Source of the DNA: Acidobacteriota bacterium
GTDB taxonomy: Bacteria > Acidobacteriota > Aminicenantia > Aminicenantales > Saccharicenantaceae
Length of the DNA: 42,963 nt
NCBI GenBank assembly: GCA_014894455.1
Contig: JADBLN010000016.1
Span: forward strand, 1 to 42,963
Reading direction: 5' to 3'
Shown here piece by piece: positions 30,899 to 39,766 of this stretch. Positions within the stretch are counted from its first letter, which is position 1. Each line of letters begins with the position of its first letter. The translations under genes and the position numbers were made by a program. The notes under the pieces were generated by a model. It was given only the letters and a program-made list of their open reading frames with translations, made no database searches and had not been told where the DNA came from.

Positions 30899-32983
30899 CT
30901 ATTTTTTCTTGAGGGACTCGAGAAGGGCCCGAATTTTTTCCTGATTGGGGCTGAGCTCCAGGGACTTCGTCCAGGCCTTGACCGCCTCTTCCCTGTTCCC
31001 GAGCTGGAAATAGCAGGTCCCCAGGTAGTTCAGGATGTCGATGTTCGCCCCGAACCTGACGAGATAAGCCGCGTAGTGCGTCGAGGCCTCCCGAAACTCC
31101 CCGAGGGCGTGGCAGACCTGGCCGAGCAGGGCCAAAACCTCGGCCGCCGGCTCCGGCTCCCCGGCGAACGGGAGGAGGATCTCCTTGACGCGCCGGAAAT
31201 CATTCGACCGGAAGAGGGCCTGGCTGTAGGCGATGGCGATATCGGACCGCCCCGAGTTGCGGCCGTAAGCGTCGGCAAGACGGTTCCGGGCCGCTTCGAG
31301 GTCCCCTGTGTTCATGAGCTGAACGCCTGTCGTGAACAGGTCGTCCTCCTTCATCACCGACGGGGCGACCTTGGAAATGACTAGGGGCCGCGGGACCGTC
31401 GCGGCGAGCGAGACCTCGAAATTCTCTTTCGTCCCGGCCGCTTCCCTCCCCTGCCCGTCGAGGAGGGACACCCGGACCTGGTAGTAGCCGGGCGGGAAAT
31501 CCACGAGCGGCTGAGCATCGACGACGCTCATCCCGGCCGGACCGGCGGCGATCTTGGCCGTCCTCGACAGGAACTCCTTGTCCTCCCGGTAGAACGTGGT
31601 GCGGAGCGTGCCGGATGTCCGGAGGTCCTCTGTCAGGCCGTAGAGCTGGAAGAAGAGAACGAGCGAGTCTTTGGCGCTGAACGCCTTCCGCGTCTGGCAG
31701 AGGAGCTGGTCGTCGCCGGCCTTGAAGGGGACGCGCTCCCCCGGCGGCGACGGCCTCTTTTCGGCCCCGTAGGCCAGAAGGAGGGGGCTCATCCGGACCG
31801 CCCCGCCGGGCCTTGGAACGACGACCGTTTTGCCGGCGGCGGCGAACTCCTTGGACAGGACGTTCTTCAGGAGGATGTCGAACGTGTAAGTCCCCGGGAC
31901 GAGGGGAAAGGCGTCTTGGATGGAAATGGATTTCGAGCGGACGTCCTCGAGCTCGGCAGCCGTCAGGCTGAAGGGGAAGTCCTTGTCGAACTGATAGACA
32001 GTCTTCCCCTCGGCGTCGGATACGCGGCCTGTCAGGCGGAAACGGACCTCGTACTTCCCCCCGATTTCCTCCGTGGAGATCTTGGCCGGCTCGACGGTGT
32101 AGTGGACGAAACTGGAGCCCGTCTCGTCCCGGATGACCTGGACCTGGACCTCGCTCGAGATGTAGTTGGCCGTGTACTCCACCTCGATGAAATCCTTGTA
32201 TTTCAAGATTGCGTCGGCATAGCCGACCTCGACTTTTTTCTGGGGTGAGGCGAAGATCGTAGCCATCAGCCGGTTCGAGGCGAGCGACGCATGGCCCGGC
32301 TGGACGGCCTCGTTGGGGATGAGGCTCAGGGTCTGGCGGGCTAGGTTCGGCTCGAGCTCCTGAAGGGCCTTGTAGGCGGCCATGTCGTCGCTCAGGGAAC
32401 CGGAAATCCGGCTGACGTCACGGTAGCCGCCCATGGCGTCGGCGATAAGGCTCCTCGGGCCGTCGACGGTCGGCGAATAAAGGATGTAGTCGCCGGCCCC
32501 ATCCCGTTTGAAAAAGATGACGTTGAAGGCCGTCGGGAGACCGAGCTCGGGGTCGCCCAGGTAGAACCAGATCTCGACGGGAAAGACGCCGTTGACGTTG
32601 GTATACTGCTCGATATTCCTGGGAGGCCCGAGGAGGATGTGGAGGCGGCCGCGGTCGGTCTTCCAGCCGGGGAGCGGCGTCGACCGTCCAAAGGTCGCGT
32701 TGGCGTAATTCAGCCGGCGGTAGTGCTCCTCCTCGAATTCGTTCTTCGGCGTCGCGGGCTCGGGGTCGCGGTGCTTCCAGAAGGCCTCGACGAAGATGTC
32801 CCGCTCCCTGTCGGTCTGGAGCTGGCGGAAGACGTCCCGTTCGTGGGATGTGATGATGTAGACGACTTCTTCATCCAGCCATTTTTTATAGCGTTCGGGA
32901 AGGGCGATCTTCGATTGGCCAAGGATCCCGAGGGGAACGGCCAGGGCGAGCAGGATGACCGCGGACAGGAGCCTTGTTTTCAT
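30899..32983 (-). CDS. GWxTD-domain protein with C-terminal TPRs
   Basis: A 694-residue exported protein with a signal peptide at residues 1-23. The GWxTD domain spans about 30-170, with the diagnostic GWKTDRGRLHILLGPP at 106-121. A middle region of beta-sandwich repeats follows (about 230-530), and the last 150 residues form TPR-like helical pairs. GWxTD proteins are common in Acidobacteriota, Aminicenantes and related phyla, often next to TonB receptors; their function is not established. The gene is convergent with the deacetylase (3 bp between stops) and is insulated from the TonB receptor upstream by a terminator. Confidence 0.9.
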   Translation of the reverse strand: MKTRLLSAVILLALAVPLGILGQSKIALPERYKKWLDEEVVYIITSHERDVFRQLQTDRERDIFVEAFWKHRDPEPATPKNEFEEEHYRRLNYANATFGRSTPLPGWKTDRGRLHILLGPPRNIEQYTNVNGVFPVEIWFYLGDPELGLPTAFNVIFFKRDGAGDYILYSPTVDGPRSLIADAMGGYRDVSRISGSLSDDMAAYKALQELEPNLARQTLSLIPNEAVQPGHASLASNRLMATIFASPQKKVEVGYADAILKYKDFIEVEYTANYISSEVQVQVIRDETGSSFVHYTVEPAKISTEEIGGKYEVRFRLTGRVSDAEGKTVYQFDKDFPFSLTAAELEDVRSKSISIQDAFPLVPGTYTFDILLKNVLSKEFAAAGKTVVVPRPGGAVRMSPLLLAYGAEKRPSPPGERVPFKAGDDQLLCQTRKAFSAKDSLVLFFQLYGLTEDLRTSGTLRTTFYREDKEFLSRTAKIAAGPAGMSVVDAQPLVDFPPGYYQVRVSLLDGQGREAAGTKENFEVSLAATVPRPLVISKVAPSVMKEDDLFTTGVQLMNTGDLEAARNRLADAYGRNSGRSDIAIAYSQALFRSNDFRRVKEILLPFAGEPEPAAEVLALLGQVCHALGEFREASTHYAAYLVRFGANIDILNYLGTCYFQLGNREEAVKAWTKSLELSPNQEKIRALLESLKKK

Positions 32984-33042
32984 GGCTTTCCTCTGCTCTT
33001 ACTCTATCGGATTCGGCTTCTTTCGACAACCGCCCCGCCCCC

Positions 33043-33081
33043 CCAAAAGAAACCCCCGGAGGGCGCCATGCCCTCCGGGGT
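33043..33081 (-). terminator. Intrinsic terminator after the TonB-dependent receptor
   Basis: On the minus strand, 25 bp past the receptor stop, ACCCCGGAGGGC-ATG-GCGCCCTCCGGGGGT forms a strong GC hairpin followed by TTTCTTTT. It separates the receptor from the GWxTD gene. Confidence 0.8.
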
Positions 33082-33105
33082 GCGGAGATCTGTGCGTGCT
33101 TCGGC

Positions 33106-36100
33106 TTAGAACTGGTAGAGGAAGCTCAGTCTGAACGTGCGGGGCGAGAGGATGCCGCCGACCTTGCCGAACTCATACTGGTAATCGAGGTCGTTCGGTG
33201 TGTTGGCGTTGAAGAGGTTGAAGACGTCGAGGACGACGTGGACCGATCCGTACTTGGCCAGGCGGATGGCCTTCTCGACGCGGAAGTCAAGGATCGATTG
33301 CCTCGGCAGGTATCGGGGTTTCGTCGGGTCGACCGAGACGATCGTGCCGATGCCGCCCTCGATAACCCCGCCCGGAGGAGCACCCCATTCCGAAATCTGC
33401 GGGATCCCCTCCAGTTGCCAGACCGGGCGGCCGGTGTGCATCCTGAACCGGGCGCCGAGATCGACTTCGACGACCGGGATGGTGTAAGACCCGGAGATTT
33501 TGAACTCGAACTTGGGCGTGAAGGGCAGGGGGCCGGTCATGTTGTTGACCGTGTAGTTCAGGGTGCTCATCCAGTTGTTATCCGTGACCATCGGGCCTTC
33601 GAAGTTCATGCTTTGAGAATAGATCCGGTTGGCCATGCCGTCCGAATGGGTGTAGAGGAACGAGCCGAGCATCTGCCAGCGGTTGGAATACCGCTTGTTG
33701 AAGACGAACTGGTAGCCCTGGAAATCGCGCTTGGGTTTGACGCCGTCGAAGGCGCCCATGTTGACGACCTTATAGTCTGAATGCTGACCGACCCAGCGGA
33801 CGTCCAATCCGTCGATCGTTCCGGATCCGTCATAGTCGAGCCACTGGATGCTGTAGAGATCGACGGTCCGGCCGTCGAGGGTCGTGAACGGGACGCGGTC
33901 GTAGGCCCATTCTTCCTGGGTCACCTCATTGATCGGGATGTTGGCGAAAATGTCGGCCGAATGCTTGAGGATGAACGTGCCGCTGACGGAAAAGTCCTTG
34001 ATGAGCTCCCGTTCGAGGCTGAACGTGAACTGGTCCGTGAACTGGTCCTTGAGGTTCGGATCGACATTGAGGCGCCAGGAAGGGTCTTCCGGATCGCGGA
34101 TTTCCTCGGAGATCGGCGTCATGCCAAAGATCGTCCGGGCCGCGTCCCGCGTCTCGATCGTGTCGATGAAGCCGTCGTCGTTGGCGTCGGCGATAGACCA
34201 GGGGACTTCATACATCTGGAAGTGGGTCGTCTGCTGGGGCATATCGGGCCCCAGCCGCCGGAGGTACTCGACCGTGATCGGCAGGTAGTAGCGGCCGTAG
34301 CTGAAGCGGGCCACCGTCTTGGCGTCCTTCGTCAATTGATAGGTCAGGCCGATACGGGGCGATAACGTCTTGAAATTGAAGACGTTGTCGCTGCCGGCCC
34401 GGGTGCGGAGGACCGTCGGATTGGCGATGTCGGTGGGGCTGGTCAACGGCGCGTACTCGTACCCGTTGCCGTACTTGGCCGTCATCCGGTCGTAGCGCAG
34501 GCCGAGGTTGACGGTCAGCCTTTTCGTCGGGCTCCACTGGTCGTCGAGGAAGAAGGCCAGGGAGTCGGAGGTGCCGACGGTCAGAAAGGGGTTAATGTGG
34601 TTTTCCATGTTGTAGAAGAGCAGGCCGCCGGTGTCGCCGTACCAGCTCTGCATGTAGCTGACGTTTTGCGTCCAGCGGTAGGGGTAGAGGAAGTTGGCGT
34701 AGTTCTGGAAATAGCCGCCGAGGGAATTGCTGCGGCCCTTGGTGAACTGGGCGCCGAACTTGATGTCGTGTTCGCCGAGGAAGTTTTCGGCATAGTGGGA
34801 GACGTCGGCTTGGATCGTCTGCCGATTGGATTTCCAGCCCTCGATGTAGGGGAAGGCGCCGTTGATGCCGTACGAGGCCCACTTCCACCAGTTGATGTAG
34901 CCGCCATTGGCCGGGGCATCACTGGGGACGTGCGGCGTGTCGTTTGTCCAGAACCCCAGGTACTTCGTTGTGAAGATGGTCGTGCTCGAGGGGAGCCACT
35001 GCCACTGGGCGGACACGGTGTTGTTCTTGCTGGCCACACCGTAGGTCATGGACGTGTCCCACTGAGGTTGACTGCCCCAGCTGCCGCCGTCGTAGTCGTT
35101 GCTCTCGAAGTGGTAGGAGATCCAGGCCCGGTGGGCCTTGAAGGGCTCGGCCGAGATCTTCATGTCGGCGTAGCGGGCCCAACTGTTCATCTGGAGGTCC
35201 CAGCGCGGCCGGGTGGTGGCGGAATTGAGGGAGTCGTAGCCGCCGTAGAACCAGATCTTGTCTTTGATGATCGGGCCGCCCAGGGTGAAGTTCAGCTCGT
35301 AGTCCTTGACGGCCGGGCCCCCGTACAGGTTGTTGGCGGGGGAGTCTCCTGTACCGACCCAGAGCCAATCCGTCCCATAAGTTGCCGCATCGGCGGGCGC
35401 GTTGGTCCGCCGCCACTTGACCGGCTCGAAATAGACGCCGGCGTTGCCGTGGAACTTGTTGCTGCCGGACTTCGTCAGGATGTCGATCGCGGCGCCCGAG
35501 AAACTGCCGTACTCGGCCTTGGAGCCCAGGGCCACGACGCGGACTTCCTCGACGGCGTTGTAGTTGACGCGGACGAGGGAACCGAAGGACGACCCGCGGG
35601 GGTTCGTGGCGTTGACGCCGTTGACGAGGAAGACGTTCTCGTTCGAAGAGCCGCTGTAGGCCGTCGGGCTGGGGAGCCAGCCGGCGTTGCTGCCGTGGTC
35701 GAACATGCCGGGCGTTGTCAGCGCGAGATCGTAGAACGCGTCCCGGCTCGTCGGCAGCTTGCTGATCATCTGCTGATCGAGCTTGGAATCGACCGCCGAG
35801 CTCTTGGTGTCGACGATCGGGCTGGCCGCCGTGACCGTGATCTGTTCCTCGATCGCGCCGGCCTCCATCTGGAGGTCGACCCCGAGGGAGCCGCCCGCCG
35901 AGATGCCGATCTTCTCTTGGATGGTGGTCTTGAAGCCCGGCATCGATGCCGTGAGCTTATAGATCCCGGGCGGCAGGTTGAGGAAGACGTACGTGCCCCT
36001 GGCGGAGGTGATCGTCGCTCTCTTCCCTGAGATCAGGGCCGGACTAGTGACCTCGATGGCCACTCCGGGCAGGGGATCGCCTGATACCTCCGTGATCGTG

Positions 36101-36207
36101 CCGGTGAGTTTCCCGTCCAGGATGGACTGGGCCCGGACAGCGCCCACGGTGATGAAAGCCAGGCCGACGACTAGAGCCATCGTCACAAGCAGGATTTTTT
36201 TCGCCAT
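33106..36207 (-). CDS. TonB-dependent receptor with carboxypeptidase-regulatory N-domain
   Basis: About 1033 residues from the ATG at 36207 (MAKKILLVTMA), which follows AGGAG and gives a proper signal peptide; the GTG ten codons upstream is less likely. A carboxypeptidase-regulatory-like (CarboxypepD_reg) domain at about 30-105 leads into the plug (ITVTAASPIVDT and onward, about 115-240) and a long 22-strand-type barrel ending in a C-terminal aromatic residue (FLYQF). Two extracellular-loop segments, DANDDGFIDTIE and DYDGSGTIDGLD, match EF-hand calcium loops. It is an outer-membrane importer of an unknown ligand, plausibly an oligosaccharide given the genes around it. A dedicated promoter and terminator make it monocistronic. 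Confidence 0.94.
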   Translation of the reverse strand: MAKKILLVTMALVVGLAFITVGAVRAQSILDGKLTGTITEVSGDPLPGVAIEVTSPALISGKRATITSARGTYVFLNLPPGIYKLTASMPGFKTTIQEKIGISAGGSLGVDLQMEAGAIEEQITVTAASPIVDTKSSAVDSKLDQQMISKLPTSRDAFYDLALTTPGMFDHGSNAGWLPSPTAYSGSSNENVFLVNGVNATNPRGSSFGSLVRVNYNAVEEVRVVALGSKAEYGSFSGAAIDILTKSGSNKFHGNAGVYFEPVKWRRTNAPADAATYGTDWLWVGTGDSPANNLYGGPAVKDYELNFTLGGPIIKDKIWFYGGYDSLNSATTRPRWDLQMNSWARYADMKISAEPFKAHRAWISYHFESNDYDGGSWGSQPQWDTSMTYGVASKNNTVSAQWQWLPSSTTIFTTKYLGFWTNDTPHVPSDAPANGGYINWWKWASYGINGAFPYIEGWKSNRQTIQADVSHYAENFLGEHDIKFGAQFTKGRSNSLGGYFQNYANFLYPYRWTQNVSYMQSWYGDTGGLLFYNMENHINPFLTVGTSDSLAFFLDDQWSPTKRLTVNLGLRYDRMTAKYGNGYEYAPLTSPTDIANPTVLRTRAGSDNVFNFKTLSPRIGLTYQLTKDAKTVARFSYGRYYLPITVEYLRRLGPDMPQQTTHFQMYEVPWSIADANDDGFIDTIETRDAARTIFGMTPISEEIRDPEDPSWRLNVDPNLKDQFTDQFTFSLERELIKDFSVSGTFILKHSADIFANIPINEVTQEEWAYDRVPFTTLDGRTVDLYSIQWLDYDGSGTIDGLDVRWVGQHSDYKVVNMGAFDGVKPKRDFQGYQFVFNKRYSNRWQMLGSFLYTHSDGMANRIYSQSMNFEGPMVTDNNWMSTLNYTVNNMTGPLPFTPKFEFKISGSYTIPVVEVDLGARFRMHTGRPVWQLEGIPQISEWGAPPGGVIEGGIGTIVSVDPTKPRYLPRQSILDFRVEKAIRLAKYGSVHVVLDVFNLFNANTPNDLDYQYEFGKVGGILSPRTFRLSFLYQF

Positions 36208-36371
36208 GTGCTTTCTTGCTCCTATCTCTTTATTCACTTCTCAGACTCTGCTCCCGCCGGCCTTGCGCCGGAAGAAACGGCCCACTGCCTTGATTTGCTA
36301 GAGTAATCTCTCTTTCCTCCTTCCTAAGGCTATAATTATGATGGTTTTTGGAAACCTATATCATTTTCTGG

Positions 36372-36401
36372 ATTTTATTCGTTTTTTCCAGGGATTGTCA
36401 A
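36372..36401 (-). promoter_or_regulatory. Strong promoter for the TonB-dependent receptor
   Basis: On the minus strand a perfect TTGACA (36401-36396) is followed by an 18-bp spacer and TAAAAT (36377-36372). It lies just past the stop of the upstream TPR gene and leaves a 5' leader of about 155 nt that includes a CCGGC-GCAAG-GCCGG hairpin. Confidence 0.6.
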
Positions 36402-36410
36402 GCAAGAGCG

Positions 36411-37370
36411 CTATTTTTTGATCTGGGCCTTCAAGGTGACGATGAGCTCGTCCAGGAACTTGACCCTGTCCGGGTCGGTCGTGCCGACCTTGGCCTTCTC
36501 CAGGTAGGCGATCGCTTTCGAGAATTCGGCCCTATTGATGTAGCACCGCCCGGCCATCTCGAGATAAGCCGGGTCGTCCGGCCTCAGGGCCAGGGCCTTT
36601 TCGAAATGGGCCAGGGCTTCGTCGATCCGGGTGAGCCCGAAAAGGAGCAGGCCGGAATTGTAGAAAACGTCCGGATTTCCGGGTTCAAGCTCGATGGCCT
36701 TCTCGTATTCCACGAGGGCCTTCTCCGGCTGGTTCTGCCGCTCGTAGCAGACGCCCAGCTGATAAAAGGCCGCGGCGAATTTCGGGCTCAGCTCGATGAC
36801 CCTCAGGAACGCGCCTGAGGCTTCGGCCGGCATGTCTTTCCTGAGATAGGCGACTCCGGTGAGGTACAGCGCGTTGGAATCCTGGGGGTTCTTCTCGAGG
36901 ATCCCTTTCAGGCCGGCCAGCGCGCCGTCGAAATCCCCCTGCCTGATCTTCTCGGACGCCGCCTTGACCCCGGCCTCGGTCTCCTTGAGGCGCTGGACCT
37001 CCTGGACGACTTCCTCGCTGATCATGGTGATGGGCGGGATCTCGACCTTCTCCATTTTAGCTTTGGCTTCGAGGAGCTTCCATTGGTCTAACTTGACGGC
37101 ATAACCGTCTTTCTTGAGCACGACCTGGTAGTCCCCGCGCGGCAGGCCGGCAAACTTGAATTCGCCGTCTTTTTTGGTCTTCAGCGTGAAGCTGCGGCTG
37201 CTCCCGGCGTCCCGGAGGGTGATCTCCACGCCTTCGAGGGGTATTTTCTGGGTGTCTGTGACCTTCCCGGTGATGTAATATTCGCGATACTGACCGAGAA
37301 GGGGGAAGGCCAGGAGAAAGGAGAACAACACGGCGAAAACCGCCGGATGGAGACGAAGACGGTTTTTCAT
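36411..37370 (-). CDS. Carboxypeptidase-regulatory plus TPR exported protein
   Basis: A 319-residue protein. It has a signal peptide (about 8-26), then a carboxypeptidase-regulatory/Ig-like beta domain at about 33-100 (GKVTDTQKIPLEGVEITLRD, FAGLPRGDYQVVLKKDGY). A TPR array follows from about 140 to the end, with consensus units such as ALVEYEKAIELEPGNPDVFYNSG. It starts 3 bp after the stop of the sulfatase-fold gene, so it is co-transcribed. Probably a periplasmic or outer-membrane-associated scaffold; partner unknown. Confidence 0.9.
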   Translation of the reverse strand: MKNRLRLHPAVFAVLFSFLLAFPLLGQYREYYITGKVTDTQKIPLEGVEITLRDAGSSRSFTLKTKKDGEFKFAGLPRGDYQVVLKKDGYAVKLDQWKLLEAKAKMEKVEIPPITMISEEVVQEVQRLKETEAGVKAASEKIRQGDFDGALAGLKGILEKNPQDSNALYLTGVAYLRKDMPAEASGAFLRVIELSPKFAAAFYQLGVCYERQNQPEKALVEYEKAIELEPGNPDVFYNSGLLLFGLTRIDEALAHFEKALALRPDDPAYLEMAGRCYINRAEFSKAIAYLEKAKVGTTDPDRVKFLDELIVTLKAQIKK

Positions 37371-37373
37371 GGA

Positions 37374-39743
37374 TCACTCCTTCTGGGATTTGTAGAAATT
37401 GGCTTTTTTCAAGGCTTCGTTCATTTTTCCCGGCTCGCCCTCGCGGTTATAGACGTCCGCCAGCAGAAAATAGCCCAAGGCCTTGAGCTCGGATGTCTCG
37501 GCCAGGGACAGCCCTTTCTCCACCGCGGCCCGGACTTCCCCGAGGGGAACGGATTCATAAAGCAGGGCCCGGGCGAGAAGGAGATGGCCTTCAGCGAGCT
37601 TCGGGGCGATTTTGACGACCTCCCGCATTTGCTCCAGGGCGCCGACTCTATCGCCGAGGCGGAAAAGGACCTTCCCCAGGTTGAACCGGGCCTTGTACTC
37701 TTGGGGAAAGCTGGCGACTTCCTCGGCGTAGGACGCCCGGGCCTCTTCGAACCTTCCCTGCTCCTCATAAAGAAGTCCCAGGTTGTAGTGGGCCAGGACG
37801 AATTTCGGAGAATCCTGGATAACCGCCTTAAGCTCCGCTTCGGCCCGGTCGTATTGCTTGACCCCGACCAGGCAGGCCGCCATGTTAAGCCGGGTCCGGG
37901 TGATCTTCGGCTGGGTCTCGATGGCCTTTTCGAAGTACGGCAGGGCTTCGACGTAATTCTCGTCTTCCAGGTAGACTTCGCCGATGAGCGTGTAGGCCTG
38001 GGTGTTCTTGTCGTCGACCGAGAGGGTCCGCTTGCACAGGGCTACGACATCCTCGTTTTTCCCTTCGTCGAGCAGGATGTTGGCCAGGCTGATCAGGGCC
38101 TGGACGCTTTCCGGGTCGTCCTTGAGGAGGACGTCCAGCTTGGCCTTGGCCTCCTCGTTGCGTCCGAGCTCGACGTAGCAGGTCGCGAGGAGGAGCAGGG
38201 CTTGCGGGATCGTCGGTTCATCTCGGAGAGCGGACTCGAGCGCGGCCGCGGCCTCGCCATATTTTTCGCCAAGGATCAGTTCTCCGGCACGCGTCACGGC
38301 CGAGAAGACCGGCAGTTTGTCCTTGGGGTCGGCTAACGGTCCGCTTCCCCCGGAAGCTTTCTTGGCGGAGACTGGCGAGCCGACATAGCCCAGCGCTGAG
38401 AGCCGCTCCATCGTGTCCTTGTCGAGGTTGGCCGCCTGGGGTGTGGGGGCGCCGAGGCTCGTCTCGGTCATGAGCCGGTCGAGCTCGCTTTTCATCCGCC
38501 GGGCCACGTCGGGGGACTGCGGCAGGAGGTTCATCTGCTCGTCAGGGTCCCGGACGAGGTCGTAGAGCTCGGCCCGGGGCGCCTCGATATACTTATATTG
38601 GGCCGTCCTCAGCGCGTGGAGGGCACTCCAGCCGAACTGGAGGTTCGGGGCCATGGATTCGCCGTAGGCGGGGACATCGTCCTTCCTCTCCGGCTTGAAC
38701 ATCCGCGGGACGAGCGACCGGCCCTGCACCTTGACCGGCGAAGGGACGTTGACCAGGTCCAGGATCGTCGGGAAGACGTCAGCCGTGCTGACCTGGGAGG
38801 GGACGCGCTTGCCCCTCAGACCCTCGAAAGGCGTAACCGCCAGAAACGGGACGTGGAGCGCGTAATCGTAGACGAAGTAGCCGTGGGTGCCTTCGCCATG
38901 ACTGCCCAGGGACTCGCCGTGGTCGCCGACGAGGACGATGATGGTCTTCCCGGTCAGGCCGTTCGCCTCGAGCCAGGCCGTGACGCGCCCGATCTGCTCG
39001 TCCATGAAGGCGATCTCGCCGTCGTAGGGGCCGGCCGGACCGCGGCGGGCGTATTCGGAAGCGTATGGCTCGGGCGGGGCGTAGGGCACGTGGGGGTCGT
39101 AGAGATGGATCCAGGCGAAGAAGGGATTGGCTTTTTCGCCGTCGAGCCAGGCCAGGGCCGCGTCCATAACCTCGTTCCCCGGACGCTGGACCTCGCCGAG
39201 GTCGAGGTGCTTGTACTTTTTGAGGTCGAACTGGTCGTCGTAATGCTGGAAACCTTGCTTCATCCCCCAGCGGCCGTCGAGGACGAAGGCCCCGATGAAC
39301 GCCCCGGTCTGGTAGCCCTGGGCCGACAGGACCTCGGCCAGGGTCGTCTGCTCGTCGCTCAAGGCCGTGTTGCCGTTGACCCGGACGCCGTGGTAGGTCG
39401 GATACATCCCGGTCATGATCGTGCTGTGGGCAGGGAGCGTCAGCGGAGCCGCCGTGGCCGCCTGCTCGAACAGGACACCGCGTCCGGCCAGGGCGTCGAG
39501 GTTTGGGGTCGAGACGCCTTGATAGCCGTAACAGCCCAAGTGATCGGCCCGGGTCGTGTCCATGGTCACCAGGATGATGTTGGGCCTCTTCGTGCCCTGG
39601 CGCGCCCAGAGGCGGGCGATGGTCTCGGCGGCGGCTCCCGGGCGTCCGAGAAAGATCCAGGCCAGGAGCGCAGCGATGACGACCGCCGCGGCCGCTAGGA
39701 AAGGCCAGAGGGCCGTCCTTTTATGATCGTGCTTGTTCTTCAT
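37374..39743 (-). CDS. Sulfatase-fold (alkaline phosphatase superfamily) protein with TPRs
   Basis: A 789-residue membrane-anchored protein with a transmembrane helix at about 14-32. The sulfatase-fold domain (about 52-440) shows PNIILVTMDTTRADHLGCYG, the metal motif DHGESLGSHGEGTHG and FVYDYALHVPF. The position of the formylglycine Cys/Ser is Thr102, in PLTLPAHS instead of CxPSR, so classical sulfatase chemistry is not expected. A hydrolase or transferase of phospho-esters with a Thr nucleophile is more likely. From about 490 to the end there are about eight TPR units. It belongs to the minus-strand transcript with the GH116 and TPR genes. Confidence 0.9.
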   Translation of the reverse strand: MKNKHDHKRTALWPFLAAAAVVIAALLAWIFLGRPGAAAETIARLWARQGTKRPNIILVTMDTTRADHLGCYGYQGVSTPNLDALAGRGVLFEQAATAAPLTLPAHSTIMTGMYPTYHGVRVNGNTALSDEQTTLAEVLSAQGYQTGAFIGAFVLDGRWGMKQGFQHYDDQFDLKKYKHLDLGEVQRPGNEVMDAALAWLDGEKANPFFAWIHLYDPHVPYAPPEPYASEYARRGPAGPYDGEIAFMDEQIGRVTAWLEANGLTGKTIIVLVGDHGESLGSHGEGTHGYFVYDYALHVPFLAVTPFEGLRGKRVPSQVSTADVFPTILDLVNVPSPVKVQGRSLVPRMFKPERKDDVPAYGESMAPNLQFGWSALHALRTAQYKYIEAPRAELYDLVRDPDEQMNLLPQSPDVARRMKSELDRLMTETSLGAPTPQAANLDKDTMERLSALGYVGSPVSAKKASGGSGPLADPKDKLPVFSAVTRAGELILGEKYGEAAAALESALRDEPTIPQALLLLATCYVELGRNEEAKAKLDVLLKDDPESVQALISLANILLDEGKNEDVVALCKRTLSVDDKNTQAYTLIGEVYLEDENYVEALPYFEKAIETQPKITRTRLNMAACLVGVKQYDRAEAELKAVIQDSPKFVLAHYNLGLLYEEQGRFEEARASYAEEVASFPQEYKARFNLGKVLFRLGDRVGALEQMREVVKIAPKLAEGHLLLARALLYESVPLGEVRAAVEKGLSLAETSELKALGYFLLADVYNREGEPGKMNEALKKANFYKSQKE

Positions 39744-39766
39744 GCCTAACAGACTAAGATAGCGCG

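Noticed and set aside
34597-36030. 477-residue plus-strand ORF
   Set aside because: Antisense of the TonB-dependent receptor.
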